Assembly: GCA_020432595.1 (NCBI GenBank)
Contig: JAGQGA010000131.1
Coordinates: 1 to 10,512 of the forward strand
Source: Anaerolineales bacterium
Lineage (GTDB): Bacteria > Chloroflexota > Anaerolineae > Promineifilales > Promineifilaceae
Reading direction: 5' to 3'
Length of the DNA stretch: 10,512 nt
Below, piece after piece: positions 1 through 6,705 of the stretch. The number at the start of each line of letters is the position of its first letter. Positions within the stretch are counted from its first letter, which is position 1. Below the pieces are notes generated by a model. That model was not told the origin of the DNA. It saw only the letters and a list, made by a program, of their open reading frames with translations, and made no database searches. Position numbers and translations under genes: made by a program.

Positions 1-419
1 AAGGTAAACAACGCTATCGCACCTGCGACAACCATCATCGCCCGTCGCCCCAACAACAGCCCTGTACAAAAAATAAGCAGCAGCAGCGAACTATATGCGG
101 TTGCATTCAAACCACCCGTGAAAACAATGGCTCCCCCCATCAAAATGAGCAAAGTACTCAAAAAAAGATAGCTGGCACCTTTTATTTGTCTTGCATGAAG
201 CATGAAATAAGCGACCAAAAAGGCACCTAAAAATAGCCCCATGAGGACAGCACGAAATGTATCTAATGTGCCAGAAAGATAAAAGCCAACAGTAAGGAAA
301 AACGCAACTATCGCTCCCACCGAAATCAGCACATACAAAAAAAAAGCAGAACGTGTCTCTTGTTCGCTACCTAAAACAGGCGGCCGTAAAAAGGCGTTTA
401 GCCGTGCCAACATGCTCAT
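1..419 (-). CDS. Partial multi-pass membrane protein, probable N-terminal sensor domain of a histidine kinase or related signalling protein
   Basis: The reading frame opens at an ATG at 419-417 (a second ATG follows two codons later, at 413) and stays open to the left edge, giving about 139 residues. After a short cytoplasmic leader (MLARLNAFLRPPVLGSEQET) come roughly five hydrophobic helices, near residues 26-47, 55-75, 82-101, 107-123 and 126 onward, with a GGLNATAYSS loop between the third and fourth and LLLGRR after the fourth. This arrangement resembles the membrane sensor region that precedes PAS, histidine kinase or GGDEF modules in many Chloroflexota proteins. No catalytic domain is visible because the gene continues outside the window, so the kinase assignment is an inference; another polytopic membrane protein is possible. 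A -10 element lies about 70 bases upstream, beyond the fdh terminator, so the gene probably has its own promoter. Confidence 0.6.
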   Translation of the reverse strand, partial: MSMLARLNAFLRPPVLGSEQETRSAFFLYVLISVGAIVAFFLTVGFYLSGTLDTFRAVLMGLFLGAFLVAYFMLHARQIKGASYLFLSTLLILMGGAIVFTGGLNATAYSSLLLLIFCTGLLLGRRAMMVVAGAIALFT

Positions 420-490
420 AAACTTGCCCTATGCTTTTGTATCTTTTGCCTAGCCGCTCTCAGAAGGCTTTGGCCTACCCTCTCACAGTC

Positions 491-496
491 ATTATA
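491..496 (-). promoter_or_regulatory. Putative -10 element for the membrane sensor gene
   Basis: The minus strand reads TATAAT, a perfect -10 hexamer, in the gap between the fdh terminator and the sensor start. A start of transcription near 484 would leave a leader of about 65 bases. No good -35 hexamer lies at 16-18 bases, so the support is the -10 match and its position. Confidence 0.35.
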
Positions 497-520
497 CTCC
501 CAGATATTGCAAACACATAC

Positions 521-555
521 ACAAAAGGCTGGAGATTTTGTCTCCAGCCTTTTGT
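521..555 (-). terminator. Hairpin terminator of the fdh operon
   Basis: A perfect 15-bp inverted repeat (ACAAAAGGCTGGAGA at 521-535 and its complement at 541-555) encloses a 5-base loop. It lies 46 bases after the stop codon of the catalytic formate dehydrogenase gene. On the minus strand the second arm ends CCAGCCTTTTGT, giving the short U-tract of an intrinsic terminator. The stem is symmetrical and could work on both strands, but only the left-going operon reaches it. Confidence 0.75.
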
Positions 556-600
556 CTTCAACCCCGTATGATTCTAAGGCAAGCGTTGAGGTTCTGTCAA

Positions 601-2772
601 TCAGTGGATTTGAACGGGATCTTTTATTGCCCCACGGTCAAATAGTGGCTCGTCGTACCCGGCTTCCAGTCCTTTTGGTGGCGCAATCTTTTCAATTTTA
701 ACGGCCGTATTCTTATAATCCGGAATCTTCGCCCGCCCATCAACCCGATCCAACGTCAGCATGTTTGCCGCCGCCTCGGCAAAGTGGAACGGCACAAAAA
801 TGGTGCGCCGGGGCGACCGCTCTGTCACCAACAGCCGCAGTTGAATGGCTCCACGCCGCGAGCTAACCCGCACCCAATTGCCCGTTTCTAGCCCCATCTC
901 GGCAGCATCCACCGGGTGCATCTCACACGTGGCCTCTGGGTAAATCTCCTCCAGCCGCGAACGTCCCGTCATCGTGCTGCCGCTCCAATGGTAGAGCACC
1001 CGCCCCGTGCTTAGATTAAGCGGATAATCTTCATCAGGCTGTTCCGATTCGGTGCCATAGGTCACTTCCCAGAACTTCCCCTTGCCACGAGGGAAGCTGT
1101 CGGCAAAGAGGAACGGGGTGCCAGGGTGGTCAAAGCTGGGGCAGGGCCAATGCACGCCCCCCTCGCGCTCCAGTCGGTCATAATCAATGCCCCAAAATTC
1201 AGGTGTCACCTGGCGCATTTCTTCCCAAATGGCGGCTGGGCTGTCAAAATCAAAGCCATTGGTGAGCGTTTTGCCTAAACGCTGCTCAATCCGGCGACCT
1301 AAATCGCACAAAATGTCCCAGTCGGGTCGGGAGTTGCCTACGGGCGGAACGGCCGTTCGGCACCGCTGAATCCGCCGGTCTGAATTGGTAAACGTGCCAT
1401 CCTTCTCCGCAAAACTCGTCGCTGGCAAAATTACATCCGCCAACTCACCCGTCTCGTTCAGGAAAATATCTTGACACACCAAAAACTCAAGCTGCTCCAG
1501 CGCGTGGCGTGTGTGTGTCTGGTTTGGTTCGCTCATCATCGGGTTTTCACCCAGCACAAACATCCCTCGCACCGACTTGTCCACTGCCGCCGTCACCATT
1601 TCCGTCGCCGTCAGCCCCGGTATCGGGTTCAGCGTTGTTCCCCAATGCTGCTCAAACTTCCCCTTCACCTTCGGGTCATCCACCCGCTGGTAAGCCGTAA
1701 AAACATTTGGCAGCCCGCCGCTATCCGAGCAACCCTGCACATTGTTTTGCCCCCGCAGCGGGTTCACACCCGTGCCAGACTTGCCCAAATGTCCACACAT
1801 CATCGCCAAATTTACCAGCGAGAGCGTGTTGTCTGTGCCGTGGGTGCTTTGGCTAATCCCCATTCCCCAATAAATAGCCGCCCGTTCGGCTTTGGCATAA
1901 ATTCGCGCCGCTTCCCGAATATCGTCGGCCGGCACCCCGCTTACTGTCTCCGCCCATTCTGGCGTATACTGCTCCAGCGACTCAACGTACTCATTAAACC
2001 CTTCCGTCCGTTGAGCAATAAAATCTTCATCAAACAACTCTTCTTTGACAACAACGTGCGCCATTGCTTGGAATACCGCCACATCTGTTCCCGGATTTTG
2101 CCGCAGCCACAGCTCCGCATGATCCGTCATCTCAATCCGACGCGGATCCACCACAATCAGCTTAGCACCATTCTTTCGCACCGCTCGCTTCAAAAAGTTG
2201 GAAATAACGGGATGCGTTTCGGTCGTGTTCGACCCCGTGACAATAAACGCCTCCAAATTCTCCATCTCGCCAATGGAATTGGACATGGCGCTGGAGCCAA
2301 TGGACAGTTGCAACCCCGTCACCGACCCCGCATGGCACAGCCGGGCGCAGTGGTCAACGTTGTTCGTTCCAATCAACGCCCGCATCAGCTTCTGATAGAT
2401 GTAGTTGTCCTCGTTAGTTGCCTTGGCACTGGCATAGCTGGCAATGGCATCACCACCGTGCGTTTTAGCAATCCGCACTAGCTCATCGGCTACCAAGTCA
2501 AGTGCCTCGTCCCAACTTGCCTCGCGCCACACTGGCTTGGCACTGCGCCCCTCTTCACGGTTCGTCCGAATCAGCGGCGTTTTAACCCGCCCCGGATGCT
2601 TTACATAGTCGGTGCCAAACCGCCCCTTCACGCACAGCATCCCATAGTTGGGAGCCGCATCAAAAGGAGCCTCCACCGCATAAATATAGTCATCCTTTAC
2701 CTGTAAATGCATTTGGCAGCCCACGCCACAATATGGGCAAGTTGTTCTAACAGTTCTATCAGGGGTAAGCAT
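601..2772 (-). CDS. fdhA: Formate dehydrogenase catalytic (alpha) subunit, molybdopterin oxidoreductase, cysteine form
   Basis: This 723-residue protein should oxidise formate to CO2 at a Mo- or W-bis-MGD centre. Cys12, Cys15, Cys19 and Cys47 (CPYCGVGC ... CVKG) bind the proximal 4Fe-4S cluster, and Lys49 matches the lysine linking cluster and pterin in FDH-H. The active-site loop HCARLCHAGS places Cys146 where E. coli FDH-H has selenocysteine, followed by His147. Its codon at 2335-2337 is TGC, so no selenocysteine is needed. Arg340 in LRGQNNVQGC matches the substrate-binding arginine. The C-terminal third has the dinucleotide-binding motifs LYHWSGSTMTGRS and DYKNTAVKIE. There is no Tat signal, so it is cytoplasmic. 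The frame extends upstream to an ATG at 2829, but that would add 19 residues encoded in the hairpin repeat; the ATG at 2772, with GGAGG 12 bases ahead, fits the family better. It is last in the operon and lacks the N-terminal ferredoxin region found in FdsA-type fusions, which the preceding gene supplies. Confidence 0.93.
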   Translation of the reverse strand: MLTPDRTVRTTCPYCGVGCQMHLQVKDDYIYAVEAPFDAAPNYGMLCVKGRFGTDYVKHPGRVKTPLIRTNREEGRSAKPVWREASWDEALDLVADELVRIAKTHGGDAIASYASAKATNEDNYIYQKLMRALIGTNNVDHCARLCHAGSVTGLQLSIGSSAMSNSIGEMENLEAFIVTGSNTTETHPVISNFLKRAVRKNGAKLIVVDPRRIEMTDHAELWLRQNPGTDVAVFQAMAHVVVKEELFDEDFIAQRTEGFNEYVESLEQYTPEWAETVSGVPADDIREAARIYAKAERAAIYWGMGISQSTHGTDNTLSLVNLAMMCGHLGKSGTGVNPLRGQNNVQGCSDSGGLPNVFTAYQRVDDPKVKGKFEQHWGTTLNPIPGLTATEMVTAAVDKSVRGMFVLGENPMMSEPNQTHTRHALEQLEFLVCQDIFLNETGELADVILPATSFAEKDGTFTNSDRRIQRCRTAVPPVGNSRPDWDILCDLGRRIEQRLGKTLTNGFDFDSPAAIWEEMRQVTPEFWGIDYDRLEREGGVHWPCPSFDHPGTPFLFADSFPRGKGKFWEVTYGTESEQPDEDYPLNLSTGRVLYHWSGSTMTGRSRLEEIYPEATCEMHPVDAAEMGLETGNWVRVSSRRGAIQLRLLVTERSPRRTIFVPFHFAEAAANMLTLDRVDGRAKIPDYKNTAVKIEKIAPPKGLEAGYDEPLFDRGAIKDPVQIH

Positions 2773-2800
2773 AATAAATAACCGCCTCCGTCTAACAATT

Positions 2801-2859
2801 GGAGATTGGAGATTGGAGATTGAAGTCATAATACCTTCAATCTCTAATCTCCAATCTCC
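2801..2859. repeat. 25-bp inverted repeat made of GGAGATT heptamers, between two fdh genes
   Basis: The left arm (2801-2825) holds three tandem GGAGATT units and ends in GAAG. The right arm (2835-2859) is its reverse complement with one mismatch, and the loop is 9 bases. It fills most of the 103-base gap between the iron-sulfur subunit and the catalytic subunit. It could be an RNA stem that stabilises mRNA or adjusts expression of the two genes, or a small dispersed palindromic repeat. There is no U-tract after it on the minus strand, so it is unlikely to be a full terminator. Confidence 0.8.
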
Positions 2860-2875
2860 CCATCTCTTGCCTCAA

Positions 2876-3583
2876 TCATCCACCCGCTTCTTCCGACCGC
2901 TTCTTACGGCCACGCCGCGTTTGGTAAAAAATTTCGTCTGGGTCAATTCCCTGTTCCAGCAATGCCTGTCGCTTTGGTTTTAAAGCTCCTGTGGGGCAAG
3001 CTCCCACACATTGACCGCAAAACACACAGGTCGTGTCGGTCATACCATATCCCTGGAAGGTACCAATGCGCGTTTCAAAACCACGCCCATCAAAGCTGAG
3101 GGCATAGGTGAATTGGGCATCGTCGGCACACACCTGCACACAGCGCCAGCAGTTGATACACTGATTGTAATCACGGATATAAAACGGGTTGTCGTCATAG
3201 ACGGGCGACTCGCGCCGCTTGCCCTCAGCAAAACGGCCGGTGTCGGCTCCATACTCCTCAACCAGTTCCAAAATTTCGGGTGCCTCGTCCAGGGTAATGG
3301 TCGAGTTGAGCATCTCCAAAATAGTACGCCGGCCGCGCACCACATCTTCGCTTCTGGTTTGAATATCCATCCCATCTGCGCACGCTGTCACACACGCCGC
3401 CAACTGCGTCCGAAAACCAGCGTCAACCGAACAAATACGGCACAGTCCATTGGCCGTCAGATGGGGATGATAACAAATGACAGGAATTTCAATCCCAATT
3501 TGCGCCGCCGCATCCAGAATTGTCGTTCCTTTCGGCACGGTCACTTCCCGACCATCAATCTTTAGGGTAACAGTTTCGCTCAT
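2876..3583 (-). CDS. Formate dehydrogenase iron-sulfur subunit (HoxU / NuoG N-terminus-like)
   Basis: This 235-residue protein should carry electrons between the catalytic subunit and the NAD-reducing fusion. Residues 1-75 are a plant-type 2Fe-2S ferredoxin domain with ligands Cys37, Cys48, Cys51 and Cys64. A ferredoxin-like domain with two 4Fe-4S motifs follows: Cys142, Cys145, Cys148, Cys152 ([11 protein letters not shown]) and Cys186, Cys189, Cys192, Cys196 ([11 protein letters not shown]). The usual HxxxCxxCxxxxxC motif between the two is missing; the region reads [16 protein letters not shown], with no His or Cys near residues 91-110. The tail is basic (RRGRKKR). The ATG has AGGGAG five bases ahead, overlapping the fdhD stop codon, so translation is probably coupled. 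In FdsA-type enzymes this part is fused to the catalytic subunit; here it is separate. Confidence 0.88.
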   Translation of the reverse strand: MSETVTLKIDGREVTVPKGTTILDAAAQIGIEIPVICYHPHLTANGLCRICSVDAGFRTQLAACVTACADGMDIQTRSEDVVRGRRTILEMLNSTITLDEAPEILELVEEYGADTGRFAEGKRRESPVYDDNPFYIRDYNQCINCWRCVQVCADDAQFTYALSFDGRGFETRIGTFQGYGMTDTTCVFCGQCVGACPTGALKPKRQALLEQGIDPDEIFYQTRRGRKKRSEEAGG

Positions 3584-3592
3584 TTTTTCTCC

Positions 3593-4387
3593 CTATTCAA
3601 ACAAAACCCGCTCTGGGTGAGTATAGATTCGCATCCGATCTTGGCGCAAGTAGGCGACAATGGTGATGTTCCACGCTTCGGCCAGAGCCACCGAAAGGCT
3701 GGTGGGCGAGGTACGGGAGCAAACAATGGGCGTTTGCAGCCGCCGCGCCTTGTTGATCATCTCACTGCTAATGCGGCCACTGCTGAATAAAATGCACCCC
3801 TCAGTCGCAATGCCATTCACCAGTGCCGCCCCACGCAGCTTGTCGAGGCAGTTATGTCGCCCAATGTCTTCGACTTGCAACAAAACCTTTTCTGGTGTTG
3901 CCAGCACAGCCGTATGAATGCCCCGCGCCCGCTGATACAGTTCAGCACCCAAGTGCATCTGTCGCATCAATTCGGCAAGCTGCTGCGGTGTGGCTTGGGC
4001 AGTGGTTTGGAGTGGGGCGTGTTGCGCCGATAAGTCATCGAAGGTCACACCGCCGCCACAGCCGGCCGTCACAATCAACCGCTTGGGTGGTTCAAAGTCG
4101 GCGGTGTGGAGCCACACATCCACGCAGTTACTTTTGGAAAGGTGAAGCGAACGCACATCGGCCAGGCTGCTGATGATATTTTCGTTGTAAAGAAAGCCCA
4201 ACGCCAGCTTGTCCAGGTCGTTGGGCGAACACATAAAGGTGGCAAGCTCGAAGCCGTTGACCGAGATGCAGGCTTGCGCCTCGGTGACAATTTCGGCCTC
4301 GATGGGCTGGGGCAAGCCAGTGGCAATGCTGATGTAGTGGGTGGGAGAAACGGCCGTTTTCCCAACATCTCTCACCCCAGTTGCCAT
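3593..4387 (-). CDS. fdhD: FdhD, formate dehydrogenase accessory sulfurtransferase
   Basis: FdhD passes sulfur from a cysteine desulfurase to the molybdenum cofactor so that formate dehydrogenase becomes active. The 264-residue sequence carries family hallmarks: an N-terminal FELATFMCSPNDLDKLALGF block, VEDIGRHNCLDK near residue 173, SSGRISSEM near 202 and SRTSPTSLSVALAEAWNIT near 223, then a C-terminal RMRIYT. The sulfur-carrying loop reads TAGCGGG with Cys110. The second cysteine of the CxxC form known from E. coli is replaced by glycine. The ATG directly follows the stop codon of the upstream diaphorase gene (TAGATG), and GGAG precedes it, so translation is coupled. The N-terminus contains one copy of the iterated palindrome (4349-4358), read as KTAV. 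Placement of fdhD between structural genes ties it to this enzyme. Confidence 0.93.
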   Translation of the reverse strand: MATGVRDVGKTAVSPTHYISIATGLPQPIEAEIVTEAQACISVNGFELATFMCSPNDLDKLALGFLYNENIISSLADVRSLHLSKSNCVDVWLHTADFEPPKRLIVTAGCGGGVTFDDLSAQHAPLQTTAQATPQQLAELMRQMHLGAELYQRARGIHTAVLATPEKVLLQVEDIGRHNCLDKLRGAALVNGIATEGCILFSSGRISSEMINKARRLQTPIVCSRTSPTSLSVALAEAWNITIVAYLRQDRMRIYTHPERVLFE

Positions 4388-6124
4388 CTACTCCGCCAAC
4401 TCCGGCCACCGCTGCAGCGCCGTCAACACCGCCGAAGCGGCCGTTTGCCCCAGCCCACACAGCGACGTTTCCGTCATCGTAAAGCCCACATCCAGCAGCA
4501 CCTGCTTATCCGTCGCCTTCGCCCCGCCATTGTGCGCAATCCGATCCCAAATTTCCATTTGCCGCTGTGACCCAAGCTGGCAAGGGAAACATTTGCCACA
4601 GCTTTCATGGGCAAAAAAGCGGCTCAGTTCATACAACGTTTGGCGTAAATCGGCCGTTTCATCAAAAACCATCACCACGCCTGAGCCCAGCGGAATGTTC
4701 CGCGACCGTGCATCTTCATAGGTCAGCGGCATATCCAACTCATCGGGCTTTACAAACGCCCCAGCCGCGCCCCCCATCAACACCGCCTGAATCGCCTTGC
4801 CACCCGGCACCCCACCCGCCATCTCAATCAACTCACGAATGGTTTTGCCAAAGGGAATTTCATATACCCCTGGCTTCGCCACATGCCCACTCAGGCAAAA
4901 CAGCTTGCTGCCCGGCGACTTGGCCGTGCCAATCGCTTGCCACGCTTCCAATCCCTGTGTCAGCACCGACAGCACTGCCACTAGCGTTTCCACATTGTTG
5001 ATCGAGGTTGGCTGCCCAAATAGCCCATGCGTGGTGGGGAACGGCGGCTTGATGCGTGGGAAACCCCGTTTCCCTTCAATCGCTTCAAACAGCGCTGTTT
5101 CCTCGCCGCAAATATAGGCCCCAGCCCCCACGCGCACTTCAATGTCAAAGTTGAAGCCGTCTTGCCCCAAAATGTTGCGCCCCAAATACCCTGCTTCTCG
5201 CGCCTGCCGCACCGCCTCGCGCAAGCGGCTTACGGCACGGGGATATTCGCCGCGCACAAAAATCCAGCCGTTTTCTGCCCCAACGGCCAGAGCAGCCACC
5301 GTTGCCGCCTCAACGACGGCGAAGGGGTCTTCTTCCAACAGGCAGCGGTCTTTGAAGGTGCCGGGTTCGCTTTCGTCGGCGTTGACGACAATGTGCTTTT
5401 GGCTGGGTTTTCCGGCCGCCCCCCGTGTGAAGAACCATTTGCGCCCCAACGGGAACATGGCACCACCGCGCCCCAAAATGCCGCTTTTGTCAGCCAGTTC
5501 AATCAGGGCATCTGGTCCCATCGCTACCGCTTTGGCAAGGGCCTGGTAGCCGCCGTGGGTTTGGTAATCATCAAGGCTGCCAGGGTCTACTTTGCCTACG
5601 CGAGCCAGGGTCCACAGCGGGTCGCCATAGGGCTGGGCAGCAGCTTCGGGGTGGGTTCCGTTGAGGAAATTGTCAATGGTGTCGGGCGTGAGGTGACCAA
5701 ACGGCCGTTCGCCATCCAACGCCACCGGAGCCAACTCACACATCCCCAAACAAGGCACATGCTCCAGCGTCACCAAGCCATCGGCACTTGTTTCGCCGTG
5801 GTGGATGCCCAGCTTGGCCTCAATCGCCGCCATCACCCCTTGGGCATTTGCCAGCGAACAAGCCGGGTCTTCGCACACCCGGATCACGCGGCGTGCCGTT
5901 GGTTCGCTGTAAAACATGCTGTAAAACTCAACCACGCCATGAATATCGGCCAACGGCACACGCAGCGTTTTGCCAATCGCCTCCTGCACAGCACCTGGTA
6001 GCCAGCCGTAGATAGCCTGCGCCTCATGCAGCAGCGGCAGCAGTGCCTCGCGCCGACGGCCGTTATATTTTGTTAAAACCGGTTCCAATTGGGAAAGGTC
6101 TATCGAGGCTGTTGTATCAATCAT
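4388..6124 (-). CDS. NAD-reducing diaphorase subunit of formate dehydrogenase, NuoE-NuoF fusion (HoxF / FdsG-FdsB type)
   Basis: This 578-residue protein should accept electrons from the Fe-S subunit and reduce NAD+ via FMN. Residues 1-155 form a thioredoxin-like NuoE domain whose 2Fe-2S ligands are Cys84, Cys89, Cys125 and Cys129 (CEDPAC ... CLGMC). From about residue 175 the NuoF domain begins: GRGGAMFPLGRKW (218-230) and NADESEPGTFKDR (248-260) line the FMN/NADH pocket, followed by GAGAYICGEETAL (333-345). A SLBB region spans about 405-470. The C-terminal 4Fe-4S domain has Cys509, Cys512 and Cys515 (SCGKCFPC) with Cys556. It is the first gene of the operon. Its start is firm: AGGAGG lies seven bases before the ATG. 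NuoF-type subunits also occur in NiFe/FeFe hydrogenases and complex I, but the neighbours here are formate dehydrogenase genes. There is no extra C-terminal ferredoxin as in HylB/HydB bifurcating enzymes. Confidence 0.92.
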   Translation of the reverse strand: MIDTTASIDLSQLEPVLTKYNGRRREALLPLLHEAQAIYGWLPGAVQEAIGKTLRVPLADIHGVVEFYSMFYSEPTARRVIRVCEDPACSLANAQGVMAAIEAKLGIHHGETSADGLVTLEHVPCLGMCELAPVALDGERPFGHLTPDTIDNFLNGTHPEAAAQPYGDPLWTLARVGKVDPGSLDDYQTHGGYQALAKAVAMGPDALIELADKSGILGRGGAMFPLGRKWFFTRGAAGKPSQKHIVVNADESEPGTFKDRCLLEEDPFAVVEAATVAALAVGAENGWIFVRGEYPRAVSRLREAVRQAREAGYLGRNILGQDGFNFDIEVRVGAGAYICGEETALFEAIEGKRGFPRIKPPFPTTHGLFGQPTSINNVETLVAVLSVLTQGLEAWQAIGTAKSPGSKLFCLSGHVAKPGVYEIPFGKTIRELIEMAGGVPGGKAIQAVLMGGAAGAFVKPDELDMPLTYEDARSRNIPLGSGVVMVFDETADLRQTLYELSRFFAHESCGKCFPCQLGSQRQMEIWDRIAHNGGAKATDKQVLLDVGFTMTETSLCGLGQTAASAVLTALQRWPELAE

Positions 6125-6131
6125 AAGCCTT

Positions 6132-6137
6132 CCTCCT
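6132..6137 (-). promoter_or_regulatory. Consensus Shine-Dalgarno site of the first fdh gene
   Basis: The minus strand reads AGGAGG seven bases before the ATG at 6124. It is the strongest ribosome binding site in the window and fixes the start of the diaphorase fusion. Confidence 0.8.
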
Positions 6138-6240
6138 CAACAAAATGGACGAAGGATGGTAGGGAAATCACGAGCAAATTGTTAAGCTTTCGCTTCACCA
6201 ACCCTCAATCATTTATTATTTACTTGTTTACTGCACGATA

Positions 6241-6268
6241 ATTGTATGTTATTGGTCTTTAATGTCCA
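6241..6268 (-). promoter_or_regulatory. Probable promoter of the fdh operon
   Basis: On the minus strand a -35 hexamer TGGACA (6268-6263) is separated by 16 bases from a -10 hexamer TACAAT (6246-6241), ten of twelve matches to the sigma-70 consensus. A start near 6234 leaves a leader of about 110 bases before the fdh start codon. It is the best promoter candidate upstream of the operon. Imperfect dyads at 6249-6276 and 6271-6301 overlap or flank the -35. Confidence 0.5.
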
Positions 6269-6270
6269 AT

Positions 6271-6301
6271 GATAACCTGTGGGCGGCTCGCACCAGTTAT
6301 C
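6271..6301. promoter_or_regulatory. Imperfect dyad upstream of the fdh promoter, possible operator
   Basis: GATAACCTG at 6271-6279 faces CAGTTATC at 6294-6301, complementary with one bulged base. A related pair, GTTATTGG (6249-6256) and CCAATGATAAC (6266-6276), spans the -35 hexamer. The repeated GTTAT/ATAAC halves suggest a regulator binding site, but no regulator gene is adjacent. Confidence 0.25.
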
Positions 6302-6466
6302 AATTGTTGTAGGTAGCAATTTGCCCCCAATGTCAAATCGTGTTCAGGTGGCACAGCTTTTAATGCGTTCTTTAACACAGGCAGGCTATGCTTGAGCATG
6401 AGGTACAAAGACCTGAGCTATGGGTTCATGGCTGGTTTTTGAGGTGAAGCAAGGACAAGAGAAAGT

Positions 6467-6472
6467 TATAAT
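6467..6472 (+). promoter_or_regulatory. Putative -10 element for the small membrane ORF
   Basis: TATAAT is a perfect -10 hexamer 71 bases before the ATG of the small ORF. The sequence 16-18 bases upstream does not resemble a -35, so the call is weak. Confidence 0.25.
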
Positions 6473-6543
6473 GTTAGCTGGCAGCTTGAGATGGCAAGCA
6501 ATGGTGGTAATTTCTCAATGCTGTTTGTTGAATGGAGTGATCA

Positions 6544-6699
6544 ATGCAGTTGCTGATTGTCCTTTTTGTTCTTGCTTGGGAGACCGTGTTAAAAGAAACG
6601 GCCGTTTTCCCCACGCTTATCTCGGCTATCTTTATCCTATTTTTGCTGATCGTCTTTACCCTGCTCATTTTTCGCTCACGTGACCGCAGCGATTTCTAA
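6544..6699 (+). CDS. Small hydrophobic protein of 51 residues, probable membrane miniprotein
   Basis: This frame begins at an ATG with GGAG six bases ahead and ends at a TAA six bases before the convergent TPR gene's stop. The product starts MQLLIVLFVLAW, continues through a short polar stretch (ETVLKETAVFP), has a longer hydrophobic segment at about residues 25-43 and ends in a charged tail (RSRDRSDF). One clear transmembrane helix and possibly a second short one are expected. I do not recognise a family. The middle is encoded by a copy of the iterated palindrome (6597-6606) in the ACG-GCC-GTT frame, the commonest frame in the certain genes here. Ribosome site, hydrophobic pattern and tidy fit in the gap support it; overlapping frames on both strands, which look random, weaken the case. 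Confidence 0.5.
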   Translation: MQLLIVLFVLAWETVLKETAVFPTLISAIFILFLLIVFTLLIFRSRDRSDF

Positions 6700-6705
6700 T
6701 ATTCC

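Larger units (their letters stand above)
6125..6543. other. Intergenic region without a supported gene
   Basis: About 420 bases separate the fdh operon from the small plus-strand ORF. It holds the fdh ribosome binding site, promoter and dyads on the left, and a TATAAT at 6467-6472 on the plus strand. A small palindrome, ATGCTTGAGCAT, lies at 6388-6399. Very short frames occur, such as a 21-codon one beginning at an ATG at 6330, but none has a good ribosome binding site or recognisable content. Confidence 0.5.

Noticed and set aside
595..600. Perfect -35 hexamer (TTGACA on the minus strand) just after the fdhA stop
   Set aside because: No -10 lies at 15-19 bases and it precedes the terminator hairpin, so it is probably coincidental.
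2335..2337. Possible selenocysteine at the formate dehydrogenase active site
   Set aside because: The codon is TGC, not TGA, so the enzyme is the cysteine form and no SECIS element is needed.
1471..2481. Long plus-strand open frame of 336 codons opposite the catalytic formate dehydrogenase gene
   Set aside because: It is wholly antisense to a gene with intact catalytic motifs; its product is rich in Arg, His and Pro with no recognisable domain, as expected for a shadow frame.
2801..2859. CRISPR array or tandem repeat locus
   Set aside because: Repeats are 7-base units arranged as one hairpin with no spacers, and no cas genes are present.
5027..6001. Plus-strand open frame of 324 codons opposite the diaphorase fusion
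   Set aside because: It lies entirely within a certain minus-strand gene, and its translation shows no family motifs.
6330..6395. A 21-codon plus-strand frame in the intergenic region
   Set aside because: There is no well-spaced ribosome site and the peptide is too short to assess; I could not link it to any gene as a remnant.
6420..6683. Plus-strand frame of 87 codons overlapping the small membrane ORF
   Set aside because: Its ATG lacks a good ribosome site and the product is mixed in composition with scattered cysteines; the overlapping 51-residue frame has better start signals and a coherent hydrophobic pattern.
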